DNA of 15,142 nt from CBDUEV01 sp965366365 (GTDB taxonomy: Bacteria; Actinomycetota; Acidimicrobiia; Spongiisociales; JAENVV01). Below, piece after piece: positions 7,672-15,142 of the stretch. The stretch spans positions 1-15,142 of the forward strand of contig CBDUEV010000070.1 in assembly GCA_965366365.1 (NCBI GenBank), in the 5' to 3' direction. Under the pieces are notes generated by a model. That model did no database searches. It saw nothing but the letters and a program-made list of their open reading frames with translations, and was not told the DNA's origin. Made by a program: the position numbers and the translations under genes. The first letter of the stretch is position 1. Every line of letters begins with the position of its first letter.

Positions 7672-8997
7672 TCAGCGCTGGAAAGCGTAGATGGAACCCA
7701 CGCCGAGGATCTGAGTGAGATGGTCGAGTGCCGACCGGGACTCGTCCAGGAGCAGCGGACTGGCCAGCTCGGCGACGGTGAGGGTGTCACGGTAGTGAAG
7801 CTCGACCCAGCCCACGAGGCGTTCGTAGAGGGAGTCATCCAGAATTGTGGCTGGGTTGACGCCGGCTCGTTCGTCCTCGCTCAGAACGACCCGCAGGCGG
7901 AGGCATGCCGGGCCACCGCCGTTTTGCATGCTTTGGCGCAAGTCGAAGGTAATCACCTCGTCGATGGGGGACGCTGCGGCGACCAGCTGGTCGAGGTAGT
8001 CGGAAACAGCGCCGACAGCTCGTACCTCGCTCGGCGCGATGAGCAGCATGCGGCCGTCCACGGACACCAGCTGGCTGTTGAAGAGGTACGAGCGCACGGC
8101 GTCCTCGATCGTCACCGCCTGGCCGGGCACCTCCACCACCTCGAGTCCTGGCGCTGCGTCGCGGAGCCGGGTCAAGGTGTCCGAGGAGTCGGCGAAGGCC
8201 TCTTCGTGGCAGAACAACACGTTGAGGTGACCCACGGCGATCACGTCGTTGTGGAAGACGCCTCGGTCGACCGCCTCCGGATTCTGCTGGGCGAAGACGG
8301 TTCGGGACGGGTCGAGTCGATGGAGGCGGGCCACCGCGCGCGACGCCCGTAGGCTCTGTCGAGCCGGAAAGCGTCTCGGGCCAGACCCGACGGCATCCGG
8401 TCTACCGAACACAAAGAGTTCGGTACCCGCCTGGCCATGGCTGGCCGCGAAGCGGGAGTGATTTGCGGCGCCCTCATCGCCCCAGCCGTCGACGGAGGGA
8501 ATCGGCTCATGGTGGACGAACCGAGTCCGATCCATGAACGTGGCGCGCAGAATCCGAGCGGTGGTATCTGCTTCGATCGAGCGATGCAGCTGGCCGCTCA
8601 GGTTCGCCGGCGTGATGTGCACCTTGCCGTCAGCCGTGTCGGCGGAGGGGGAGATGGTGGCCGCGTTGGCCGCCCACATGGCCGAAGCCGAGCTGACCGC
8701 CTGGAGAAGCCCCGGGTCGGTGCGGTGAGCCGCGGCGATGACCTCGTGATCCGAACCGCTGAAGCCGAGCCGCCGCAGCGTCCCCACGTCGGGTCGCTCC
8801 TGCGGAGGCAAGACCCCTTGGACCAGACCCATGTCGTGGAGAGCCTTCATCTTCGCCAAGCCCTGCAGAGCGGCTTGTTTGGGGTGCGAGACTCTCTCGG
8901 CGTGGTCGGTGGCCGCCAGGTTCCCGAAGGCCAGTCCCGAGTAGTTGTGGGTCGGCCCGACGATCCCGTCGAAGTTGGCTTCGACCGTCTCGCTCAC
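7672..8997 (-). CDS. astB: N-succinylarginine dihydrolase
   Basis: AstB hydrolyses N2-succinylarginine to N2-succinylornithine, two ammonia and CO2, the second step of the AST arginine-degradation pathway. The 441 residues match the family from end to end: NFDGIVGPTHNYSGLAFGN (8-26), LGFSGSD (77-83), NAATISPSADTADGKVH (111-127), GDEGAANH (173-180), FAQQNPEAVDRGVFHNDVIA (235-254) and NGGGPACLRLRVVL (359-372). The catalytic triad of the E. coli enzyme (Glu174, His248, Cys365) is matched by Glu175, His249 and Cys365. The start codon is GTG and overlaps the astD stop by four bases (GTGA), so it is translationally coupled as the last gene of the leftward operon. No clear terminator hairpin follows it. 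Confidence 0.96.
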   Translation of the reverse strand: MSETVEANFDGIVGPTHNYSGLAFGNLAATDHAERVSHPKQAALQGLAKMKALHDMGLVQGVLPPQERPDVGTLRRLGFSGSDHEVIAAAHRTDPGLLQAVSSASAMWAANAATISPSADTADGKVHITPANLSGQLHRSIEADTTARILRATFMDRTRFVHHEPIPSVDGWGDEGAANHSRFAASHGQAGTELFVFGRPDAVGSGPRRFPARQSLRASRAVARLHRLDPSRTVFAQQNPEAVDRGVFHNDVIAVGHLNVLFCHEEAFADSSDTLTRLRDAAPGLEVVEVPGQAVTIEDAVRSYLFNSQLVSVDGRMLLIAPSEVRAVGAVSDYLDQLVAAASPIDEVITFDLRQSMQNGGGPACLRLRVVLSEDERAGVNPATILDDSLYERLVGWVELHYRDTLTVAELASPLLLDESRSALDHLTQILGVGSIYAFQR

Positions 8998-10460
8998 TCG
9001 TATCCCATTCCAGGGTTGGGGTTGGCGGGAACGGCGAGGACGTCGGTTTCCAGCGACGCCACGGGGTACGCAACGTAGTCGGCGGCGTAGTAGGCGGCAG
9101 CTCGATGGTTGCCCGACGCTCCCACGCCTCCGAACGGAGCGGTGCTTGCTGCGCCGGTCGTCGGTCGGTTCCAGTTGACCACACCCGCCCTGATTCCGGC
9201 CCAGAACTCTTCGTACCGTTCGTTCGAATCGGACAGGAGTCCGGCCGCGAGACCGAAGCTGGTGGCGTTGGCGATGGCGATGGCTTCCGAGAAGTCCCGA
9301 TAGCGGAGAACGGTGAGCAGCGGACCGAAGTACTCCTCATCCGGGAGGTGTTCGATCGCCGATGCATCGAGAATCCCGGGGGAGAGGAAGGCGGGTCCTG
9401 CCTCGAGTGTGCGCATTTCGAGCAGAGGGACGCCTCCGAGGCCGATGAGGCGCCGTTGGGCATCGAGGAGCCGATTGGCTGCGTCCTCGGAGATCACCGG
9501 GCCCATGAACGGTGCCGGGTCACCGGTGGGATCGCCCACGGCGAGGCGAGACGCCCCCTTCACGAACGCATCCAGGAAGCGGTCGCCCGCCGCGCTCTCG
9601 GGTACCAGCAGCCGTCGTGCGCATGTGCAACGCTGTCCGGACGAAACGAAGGCTGATTCGAGGGCGTGGTACACGGCCGCGCCGATGTCGGCGACGTCGT
9701 CGACGATGAGCGCGTTGTTGCCGCCCATCTCGAGGGCGAGCATCTTCTCGGGATGGCCGCCGTATTGCTCGTGGAGGAGAGCACCGACCGTCGCACTGCC
9801 GGTGAACAGAAGCCCGTCGACCTGATCATGGCCGGCGAGGGCTATTCCGGCGTCCTTGGCTCCCTGGACGAGGTTGAGCACGCCCGGCGGAATGCCGGCC
9901 TCGGCCCAGATGCGGGCCATCAACTCACCGACCATGGGGGTGAGTTCACTGGGCTTGAACACCACGGTGTTCCCGGCGAGCAGCGCCGGCACGATGTGAC
10001 CGTTGGGGAGGTGCCCGGGGAAGTTGTAGGGCCCGAACACAGCCAGCACGCCATGCGGCTTGTGCCGGGTGACGCTTCGGGCCACAGGGAGGACCCGGGT
10101 GCTCGTGCCCGTCCTCTCCCGGTAGGCCGCCGCCGAGATATCGATCTTGCCGATCATGGCCCCGACCTCGCCGCCGGTCTCCCACCTCGGCTTGCCGGTT
10201 TCCGAAGTGATGGTGTCGGCGACCTCGTCGGCGCGAGAAGCCAGAAGATCTCGGTAGCGTTCGACGATTCCGAGGCGCTCCTCAAAGGGACGGCGAGCCC
10301 AGTCCGAGGCCGCAGACCGGGCGGCGTCTACCGCTCGATCGATATCGGCCGCGTCGGCCATGGATCCGGACCAGATGATTTCGCCGTTGCTCGGGCTTCT
10401 GGAACTGAACGCGGCCCCGGCTCCCTGGCTCCACGCGCCGCCGACGAACTGGCTGTTCAT
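8994..10460 (-). CDS. astD: N-succinylglutamate 5-semialdehyde dehydrogenase
   Basis: AstD oxidises N-succinylglutamate semialdehyde to N-succinylglutamate with NAD+, the fourth AST step. The 488 residues have the aldehyde dehydrogenase layout. ETGKPRWE (87-94) and the block FGPYNFPGHLPNGHIVPALL (142-161) are typical of AstD; FTGSATVG (219-226) is in the Rossmann cofactor region. Catalytic residues are Asn146, Glu244 (LEMGGNN) and Cys278 (GQRCTCARR). The PYNFPGHLPNGHI stretch and CTCARR distinguish AstD from general aldehyde dehydrogenases. The ATG overlaps the astA stop by four bases, and its stop overlaps the astB GTG, so it is the third gene of the leftward operon. Confidence 0.96.
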   Translation of the reverse strand: MNSQFVGGAWSQGAGAAFSSRSPSNGEIIWSGSMADAADIDRAVDAARSAASDWARRPFEERLGIVERYRDLLASRADEVADTITSETGKPRWETGGEVGAMIGKIDISAAAYRERTGTSTRVLPVARSVTRHKPHGVLAVFGPYNFPGHLPNGHIVPALLAGNTVVFKPSELTPMVGELMARIWAEAGIPPGVLNLVQGAKDAGIALAGHDQVDGLLFTGSATVGALLHEQYGGHPEKMLALEMGGNNALIVDDVADIGAAVYHALESAFVSSGQRCTCARRLLVPESAAGDRFLDAFVKGASRLAVGDPTGDPAPFMGPVISEDAANRLLDAQRRLIGLGGVPLLEMRTLEAGPAFLSPGILDASAIEHLPDEEYFGPLLTVLRYRDFSEAIAIANATSFGLAAGLLSDSNERYEEFWAGIRAGVVNWNRPTTGAASTAPFGGVGASGNHRAAAYYAADYVAYPVASLETDVLAVPANPNPGMGYE

Positions 10461-11500
10461 GAGGCTTCCTCCGAAGGGTTGACCGGCATGTACCGGACTT
10501 CGTCACCTTCCTCGATCTGCAGGGCGTCGGCCACCTCGGCGGTGAGAACGAGGGCATGTGCCTTCTTCGACCAGTCGCTCGTGATCAGCGACCGGAACCC
10601 AGCCAAGGAACGATTGGCGACGACGATCGGGTCGGCTGAGGGTTCCGGCGACCCGATGAGGACTGGCGTCACCACGCTGGATTTCGTCGCCCTCAGGTCA
10701 GTGGTACGCGTTTCGAGCGAAGGTCCGCCATCGAAGATGTCGACGTATCCTTCGTACCGAAAGCCCTCGCGCTCGAGGAGGCGCCGGGCGGGGACGGTGG
10801 CCGGATGGACCTCACCGATGGCCTTCTGAGCTTCCTCGTCCAACAAGGGGACATAGATGGGGTGTCCTGGCATCAGCTCGGCGATGAACTGCTTGTTGCC
10901 CCGAGCGAAGAGGTTGTCGGCATCAGGGAACGACAGCTTGAAGAAGTGCTGACCCACGCCCTCCCAGAACGGGGCGCTGCCGTCCTCCCGGTGGTAGCCG
11001 CGCATCTCGGCGAAAACCTTCGAGGCGAACTTCTCTGGGTGGTCGGCGATGAAAAGAAATCGCGACAGCGACGCCAGTTTCCCGGCATTGGTGCGCCGAT
11101 AGTCGAGATCCACGAAGAGAGATCCCACCTCCGTGCAGCCCGTGTAGTCGTTGGTCAGGTATAGCGTCGGGACCCGGGTGTACACGTCCAGTTCACGGCT
11201 CGCCTTCACCCGGATGCCCACCTTGTAGCTGTAGTAGGCCTCGTGCATACCCACCGCCGCATAGATGGCTCCGGTCCCGATCACCATGCCCGACTCAGCG
11301 TCTTCGGTGATGAAGAAGTAGACGCGGTCGTCGATGTCCAGGTCTCCGGTGAAAGACTCCACACCCTTGCCGACCCGTGTGGTGATCAGTTCGGGGTAGG
11401 GGCGCAGGGAGGAAAGACCCGTCAGCCCGGTGCCGGCGTTCTCGAGGAGAGAGATGATGCCGTCGACGTCTCTCATCTCGGCGGGACGGGTGACGATCAT
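10457..11500 (-). CDS. astA: Arginine N-succinyltransferase
   Basis: AstA transfers the succinyl group of succinyl-CoA to the alpha-amino group of arginine, the committed step of the AST pathway. The 347 residues match the family over their length: IRP-like start (VTRPAEMRDVD), SYKVGIRVKASRELDVY (91-107), PTLYLTNDYTGCTEVGSLFV (111-130), a GNAT-like core to EMRGYH (165-170), PFWEGVGQHFF (177-187), AELMPGHPIYVPLL (207-220), and GEVHPATVPARRLLEREGFR (229-248) with YVDIFDGGPSLE (252-263). It is close in length to the E. coli enzyme (344 residues). The ATG lies in the stop of the upstream M20 gene (ATGA), and its stop overlaps astD, so translation is coupled on both sides. Confidence 0.96.
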   Translation of the reverse strand: MIVTRPAEMRDVDGIISLLENAGTGLTGLSSLRPYPELITTRVGKGVESFTGDLDIDDRVYFFITEDAESGMVIGTGAIYAAVGMHEAYYSYKVGIRVKASRELDVYTRVPTLYLTNDYTGCTEVGSLFVDLDYRRTNAGKLASLSRFLFIADHPEKFASKVFAEMRGYHREDGSAPFWEGVGQHFFKLSFPDADNLFARGNKQFIAELMPGHPIYVPLLDEEAQKAIGEVHPATVPARRLLEREGFRYEGYVDIFDGGPSLETRTTDLRATKSSVVTPVLIGSPEPSADPIVVANRSLAGFRSLITSDWSKKAHALVLTAEVADALQIEEGDEVRYMPVNPSEEAS

Positions 11501-12771
11501 GCATGCTCCTTCGGGTCGAACTCGCCCGCGGCCAGGTTCAACAGAACACCCGCCGCCAGCTTGCTGCGCTCTGTGAGGCTCTCGATGACGAGGTACTCCT
11601 CGGCGCTGTGAATGTTTCCGCCGCGCACGCCGATGTTGTCGACGTTCGGAAGCCCCGCCGCGGCCAGGTTGTTGCCGTCGCTGACGCCTCCGGTGGGCTC
11701 CCAGCCGAGGTCCAGGCCAAGATCCCGGCCGGTGGCGGCGACGAACTCCAGCAGTCTCCGTCCTCGCCCGGTCAGGGGCTTCGGGGGACGGGTGAAGGTT
11801 CCGCCGAGCTCGATCGCGACGTCGCGCGCATCGACGCCGGTGGCGATGGCCTGCAATGCGGCGATGGCCTCTTCGCCAACCTCGGCGGTGGGAACCCGAA
11901 CGTTGAGTTTGGCGACGGCGGTGTCGGGAACGATGTTGGTCGCGCCCCCGCCGTGCACGTACCCGACGTTGAATGTGGTGTCAGGCCACCGTCCGTTCAG
12001 GGCCTGGACCTTCACGATGGCGTCGGCGAGTCCGGAGATGGCGTTGCGGCCGAGGTGGTGATCGCGTCCGGCGTGAGCCGACCGGCCCCGGGAGATGAGA
12101 TGGAACGTGCCGCTGCCCTTCCGTTCCGAAGCGAGATTCCCGTTCGGAAAGGTCGGTTCGAAGACGAAACCAACGTCCTTGTGCTGAGCGGATCGCGCCA
12201 GCAGAGAGGCGGAGCAGAGGGAACCCAGCTCTTCGTCCGGGTTCAAGATGATCTCCCAGCCGACATTGCTCGCCCAAGGCGAGTCCTCCAGGGCTGCGAG
12301 CGCCGCCTGCATGATCACCAAGCCCCCCTTCATGTCTGCCACTCCCGGCCCGTTGAGGATGCCCGGTTCCGAAACGTGTACCTCCTGGAATGGGTGATCG
12401 GGCCCGAAGACAGTGTCGTAGTGTCCAACGCAGAGGACTTGAATCGGAGCGTCGGGTCGTGTGATGAGTCTTCCTGCCTGCCCGAGCGGCGTTTCTTGGC
12501 GTTGTCCCTGATCTGAAATGGTCTCGAGCGGCGGAAGATCGAGCCGCTCCGCCTTCTCTGCAAGCGGCTCGAACATCTCCATCGCCAGGTCGAGTGTCTG
12601 CGCGAGGCCGGCGAGATTGAAACTCCCCGAGTTGTGGCTGGAGAGCCGGATCACCGACTCGAGCATCTGCTCTTCGGCAGAGTCGATCGGAGCGAGGTAC
12701 TGCTGGAGGTCTCTCACGCACTCACGGTAACCGACCTGCGAAGTCACCGCCAGATCGCCCGGGCCAGGCAC
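11497..12771 (-). CDS. M20 metallohydrolase, probable succinylglutamate desuccinylase replacing AstE
   Basis: A 424-residue member of metallopeptidase family M20, closest in pattern to carboxypeptidase G2. Metal ligands His117 (GHYDT, with Asp119), Asp146 (GPGVADMKGG), Glu181, Glu205 (FEPTF) and His388 (GGNIHSAEEY), plus general base Glu180, keep the spacing of CPG2 (112, 141, 176, 200, 385; base 175). His233, Asn279, Arg292 and Arg328 line up with CPG2 residues that hold the glutamate part. These comparisons are from memory. CPG2 removes an acyl group from N-acyl-glutamate, exactly the chemistry needed to split N-succinylglutamate. It is the first gene of the astA-astD-astB operon, and no classical AstE is present, so I infer it performs the final AST step. 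Start GTG 12771 has GGGGAGGG six bases upstream. Alternatives are acetylornithine deacetylase or another acyl-amino-acid hydrolase. Confidence 0.9.
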   Translation of the reverse strand: MPGPGDLAVTSQVGYRECVRDLQQYLAPIDSAEEQMLESVIRLSSHNSGSFNLAGLAQTLDLAMEMFEPLAEKAERLDLPPLETISDQGQRQETPLGQAGRLITRPDAPIQVLCVGHYDTVFGPDHPFQEVHVSEPGILNGPGVADMKGGLVIMQAALAALEDSPWASNVGWEIILNPDEELGSLCSASLLARSAQHKDVGFVFEPTFPNGNLASERKGSGTFHLISRGRSAHAGRDHHLGRNAISGLADAIVKVQALNGRWPDTTFNVGYVHGGGATNIVPDTAVAKLNVRVPTAEVGEEAIAALQAIATGVDARDVAIELGGTFTRPPKPLTGRGRRLLEFVAATGRDLGLDLGWEPTGGVSDGNNLAAAGLPNVDNIGVRGGNIHSAEEYLVIESLTERSKLAAGVLLNLAAGEFDPKEHA

Positions 12772-12892
12772 TCGAGCCCTCCCCGACAGCGATTCTCGGC
12801 GATGGCGGAGGGATCCTCCGATGCCGGAACGCGCCTGGATCCCGCCTCGGAACAGTTACACTCCCTGCGCGTTCAGCGAGGGAGATTTGCCG
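12772..12892. promoter_or_regulatory. Divergent AST control region with inverted repeat
   Basis: These 121 bases separate the starts of the leftward M20-astA-astD-astB operon and the rightward astC. A perfect inverted repeat, CGGAGG-GAT-CCTCCG, lies at 12806-12820. A good -10 for astC, TACACT, is at 12857-12862, leaving a short leader with the GAGGGAG ribosome binding site (12878-12884). For the leftward operon a weak -10 (GAGAAT, 12797-12792) would place the repeat at its -35. The repeat is a plausible shared site for an arginine- or succinyl-intermediate-responsive regulator; no regulator gene is in the window. The -35 elements are not convincing. Confidence 0.5.
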
Positions 12893-14101
12893 ATGACCAA
12901 GGTGACCCGGGCCATGTTCGACCAGTACATGACCCCCAATTACGCTCCGGCTCCGATGATTCTCGACCGAGGCCGAGGCTCGAGGGTTTGGGATCAGGAA
13001 GGCATCGAGTACATCGACTTTGCAGGCGGAATCGCCGTCAATACCCTCGGCCACGCCGCCCCCGAACTCGTCGAAGTCCTCGTGGCTCAAGCCCAGAAGT
13101 TGTGGCATGTGTCGAATGCATACGCCACCGCGCCTTCCATCGCCCTCGCCAAGGCTCTCACCGAGGCGACCTTCGCCGATCGCGTCTTCTTCGCCAACTC
13201 CGGTGGTGAGGCCAATGAGGCTGCCCTCAAGCTCGCCCGCCGGTACGCCTCCGATCGCCATGGGTCGGAGAAGGCGCACATCGTTTCGTTCGACTCCTCG
13301 TTCCATGGTCGAACGCTGTTCACGGTGGCGGTGGGCGGGCAACCGAAATATCGCGAGGGCTTTGGGCCGACTCCAGGTCTGATCACCCACCTTCCCTACA
13401 ACGACCTCGATGCGGCGGGGGAGGCCATGAGCGACGCGGTATGTGCGGTCATCGTCGAACCGGTTCAGGGGGAGGGTGGTTTGATGGCGGGGGATCCGGC
13501 ATTCCTGCACCGCTTGCGGGCCCTGTGCGATGCCCACGACGCCCTGCTGATCTTCGATGAGGTGCAGTCCGGCATGGGCAGAACGGGAGACTTGTTCGCG
13601 TACATGGGCTACGGAGTGACACCCGACATCCTCACGTCGGCCAAGGCGCTCGGGGGAGGCATTCCCATCGGGGCGATGCTCACCACCGAGGAAGTGGCGG
13701 CATCCTTCGTCGTGGGGACCCATGGCTCGACTTTCGGTGGCAATCCGCTGGCTACGGCGGTGGCGGGAAGGGTCCTGGAGATCATCAGTCAGCCGGAGTT
13801 CCTGGCCGAGGTGCGTCGGAAGGCGGGAGTTCTGTTCGAGGGTCTCGAGGCGGTCAACCGTGAGTTGGAAGCGTTCGATGAAGTCAGAGGCAAGGGTCTC
13901 TGGGCTGGGTGTGCCCTGTCAGAGCCGTTCCGTGGTCGGTCCGCCGAGTTCGCGGCTGCTGCGCTGGCGGCGGGGGTCTTGGTGCTGCGCGCCGGCCCCG
14001 ATGTGGTCAGGTTCGCACCCGCCCTCAACATCCCCGATGAGGACATCGTCGAGGGTATCGAACGCTTCCGGGTTGGTATCGCTCCGCTCCTGAATTCGTA
14101 G
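12893..14101 (+). CDS. astC: Succinylornithine (acetylornithine) aminotransferase
   Basis: A 402-residue class III PLP aminotransferase. AstC moves the delta-amino group of N2-succinylornithine to 2-oxoglutarate, giving N-succinylglutamate semialdehyde and glutamate, the third AST step. Motifs run as in AstC/ArgD: YAPAPMILDRGRGSRVWDQE (17-36), FAGGIAVNTLGH (43-54), ADRVFFANSGGEANEAALKL (95-114), FHGRTLFTV (137-145), VIVEPVQGEGG (186-196), FDEVQSGMGRTG (221-232) with Asp222 contacting the PLP nitrogen, and the Schiff-base Lys251 in TSAKALGGG. ATG 12893 is chosen for its GAGGGAG site eight bases upstream and because MTKVTRAMFDQYM matches the AstC start; an in-frame ATG at 12821 overlaps the inverted repeat. 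Long stretches recall E. coli AstC, and the gene is divergent from the rest of the AST operon, which argues against a biosynthetic ArgD role. Confidence 0.95.
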   Translation: MTKVTRAMFDQYMTPNYAPAPMILDRGRGSRVWDQEGIEYIDFAGGIAVNTLGHAAPELVEVLVAQAQKLWHVSNAYATAPSIALAKALTEATFADRVFFANSGGEANEAALKLARRYASDRHGSEKAHIVSFDSSFHGRTLFTVAVGGQPKYREGFGPTPGLITHLPYNDLDAAGEAMSDAVCAVIVEPVQGEGGLMAGDPAFLHRLRALCDAHDALLIFDEVQSGMGRTGDLFAYMGYGVTPDILTSAKALGGGIPIGAMLTTEEVAASFVVGTHGSTFGGNPLATAVAGRVLEIISQPEFLAEVRRKAGVLFEGLEAVNRELEAFDEVRGKGLWAGCALSEPFRGRSAEFAAAALAAGVLVLRAGPDVVRFAPALNIPDEDIVEGIERFRVGIAPLLNS

Positions 14102-14203
14102 CACCTCCGCCGAATCCATCGCCGCCGTTGGGACGTAACCGACGGCTGGCCGCTACTCTGAGCTGCCGCGGGGGAGCCACGATCGGGATTGAGGGTATCG
14201 GCT

Positions 14204-15142
14204 ATGGAGTGGATCTTGCTTGTGGTTGGTGTGGCGGTTGGCGCCGCCCTCGGTTGGTGGTGGGGACGTCGCGAGCTCGGCCCTCAGTTGGATCAAGCCG
14301 CTGAAGAGGTCAGATCCCTCACCGAAGAGAGGAAGCGTCTCGAGCGAGAACTGCGGCACTCAGTCGAGCGAGCGGACCAGACGGATCAACGACTCGCCGC
14401 CGCCGAGCTCGCCAAGTCCGAGTCGGAAGGCGCCGGCGAGGCCGCCATGGCAGAGCTCCAAGCCACCAAGCACGACCTGGCCGAGGCCGAGCGTTCGGTC
14501 AAGTCGCTCGGTCATCAACTCGAGAAGGCCGAGGCCACCCGCCTGGAGCTGGCCGAGCGGGTGACGGCGGCCGAATACGCAGCGGCCGACGCCCACGCCA
14601 GATTCGATCAGGTCACCGAGGACTACGTCGCCCTCAAGCGGCAGGCCCGTCGGGCCGAGGAAGAGCGGGACGCCGCGCACACGGACCGCGACGGTACGGT
14701 GGCCAGGTTGGAGTCCGCCACCGGCCAGGCGCAGCAAGAGGCAGCCGAGCTCCGGGCCGATCACGATCGTCTCGAGAAGGCTCTCTCCGTGGCATCCGCG
14801 CGATTGCAGGCCCTGGGAGGTTCTGCCGAGGCAGCCGCCGAAGCCCAGGAGGAACTACGTGCCTTGCGAACCGCTCTGGCGGGCCAGACTCGGCTGATCG
14901 GCGAGCTTCGATCCGAGCTCGACCGAACGAAGTCCGAGCTGGCCGAACGGGAGAGCGAGGTCGCCGAGCTGCGCTCCGGCTCCGCTCCTCGCCTCGACGA
15001 TATCGCGCCGCCGGTGCCAGTCGCATCGACCGAACCGGTGGAGTCGACGGACTCCGGCCCAGTCGTGGTTTCCGACGCTGCCGTCGAGCACGAACCCGCG
15101 CCGGAGCCCGAGGCCGCTGTGGAACCGGAAGCAGCCGTTGAG
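14204..15142 (+). CDS. Membrane-anchored coiled-coil protein (3' end outside window)
   Basis: The reading frame stays open for 313 codons to the right edge. It begins MEWILLVVGVAVGAALGWWW followed by GRREL, a single N-terminal membrane helix (about 3-20) with a basic stop-transfer end. Residues about 25-255 are almost continuously charged and helical, rich in E, A, L, R and Q with heptad-like LE/EL spacing, so a long coiled coil. From about residue 262 the sequence turns to a Pro/Glu/Val-rich acidic linker (EPVEST, EHEPAPEPEAAVEPEA). The start ATG has GAGGGT seven bases upstream; TACTCT at 14154-14159 may be a -10. I do not recognise the family; a C-terminal domain probably lies beyond the window. 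The pattern suggests an envelope or cell-division-type scaffold, but this is only inference. Confidence 0.85.
   Translation, partial: MEWILLVVGVAVGAALGWWWGRRELGPQLDQAAEEVRSLTEERKRLERELRHSVERADQTDQRLAAAELAKSESEGAGEAAMAELQATKHDLAEAERSVKSLGHQLEKAEATRLELAERVTAAEYAAADAHARFDQVTEDYVALKRQARRAEEERDAAHTDRDGTVARLESATGQAQQEAAELRADHDRLEKALSVASARLQALGGSAEAAAEAQEELRALRTALAGQTRLIGELRSELDRTKSELAERESEVAELRSGSAPRLDDIAPPVPVASTEPVESTDSGPVVVSDAAVEHEPAPEPEAAVEPEAAVE

Noticed and set aside
12821..12892. Longer AstC starting at ATG 12821
   Set aside because: The extra 24 residues do not match the family, and the region contains the -10 element; ATG 12893 has a strong ribosome binding site.
12722..13723. A 333-codon open frame on the minus strand opposite astC
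   Set aside because: It is antisense to an unmistakable AstC sequence and crosses the divergent promoter region; no recognisable protein features.

Overview
The window comes from a high-GC bacterium, most likely an actinomycetote. The strongest taxonomic clue is in the 23S rRNA. In domain III, after the ATATTTCCGTACC stretch, the RNA is longer than in E. coli and carries the GTAGTAGTC / AGCGATGG / GTGACG block that I remember from mycobacterial 23S. The TPR protein and the thioredoxin also resemble actinobacterial families. Acidimicrobiia or a neighbouring class is possible, but I cannot fix the class from sequence alone.

Layout: (1) 1-2514 is the 3' end of an rRNA operon: a 5'-truncated 23S gene, a short spacer, 5S and a rho-independent terminator. 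(2) 2560-7093 holds housekeeping and accessory genes. These are a TPR protein with a disordered Arg/Gly-rich head, an SSB-like OB-fold protein, a small convergent membrane protein, a cytosolic gamma-glutamyltransferase-family Ntn hydrolase with a remodelled glutamate pocket, an unknown 65-residue protein, and a SURF1-family protein overlapping a small putative lipoprotein. (3) 7114-7143 is a perfect 13-bp hairpin between convergent genes. It is followed by a minus-strand thioredoxin whose promoter contains an ATACCC-N4-GGGTAT inverted repeat resembling CsoR/CstR-family operators. (4) 7672-14101 is a complete arginine succinyltransferase (AST) catabolic locus. AstC reads right. From a shared 121-bp control region, four genes read left in the order M20 hydrolase, astA, astD, astB, each junction being a 4-base stop/start overlap. 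(5) From 14204 to the right edge runs the start of a membrane-anchored coiled-coil protein.

The AST locus is the most notable system. AstA succinylates arginine. AstB hydrolyses succinylarginine to succinylornithine, ammonia and CO2. AstC transaminates it, AstD oxidises the semialdehyde, and the last step releases succinate and glutamate. The usual last enzyme, AstE (a zinc-carboxypeptidase-fold desuccinylase), is absent. Its place is taken by an M20 enzyme whose metal and glutamate-binding residues line up with carboxypeptidase G2, an N-acyl-glutamate hydrolase. The cassette therefore looks functionally complete through a non-homologous final enzyme. That pathway is best known from proteobacteria, so finding it in an apparent actinomycetote is worth following up.

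All family assignments come from reading the sequence against remembered family members. No searches or alignments were run.
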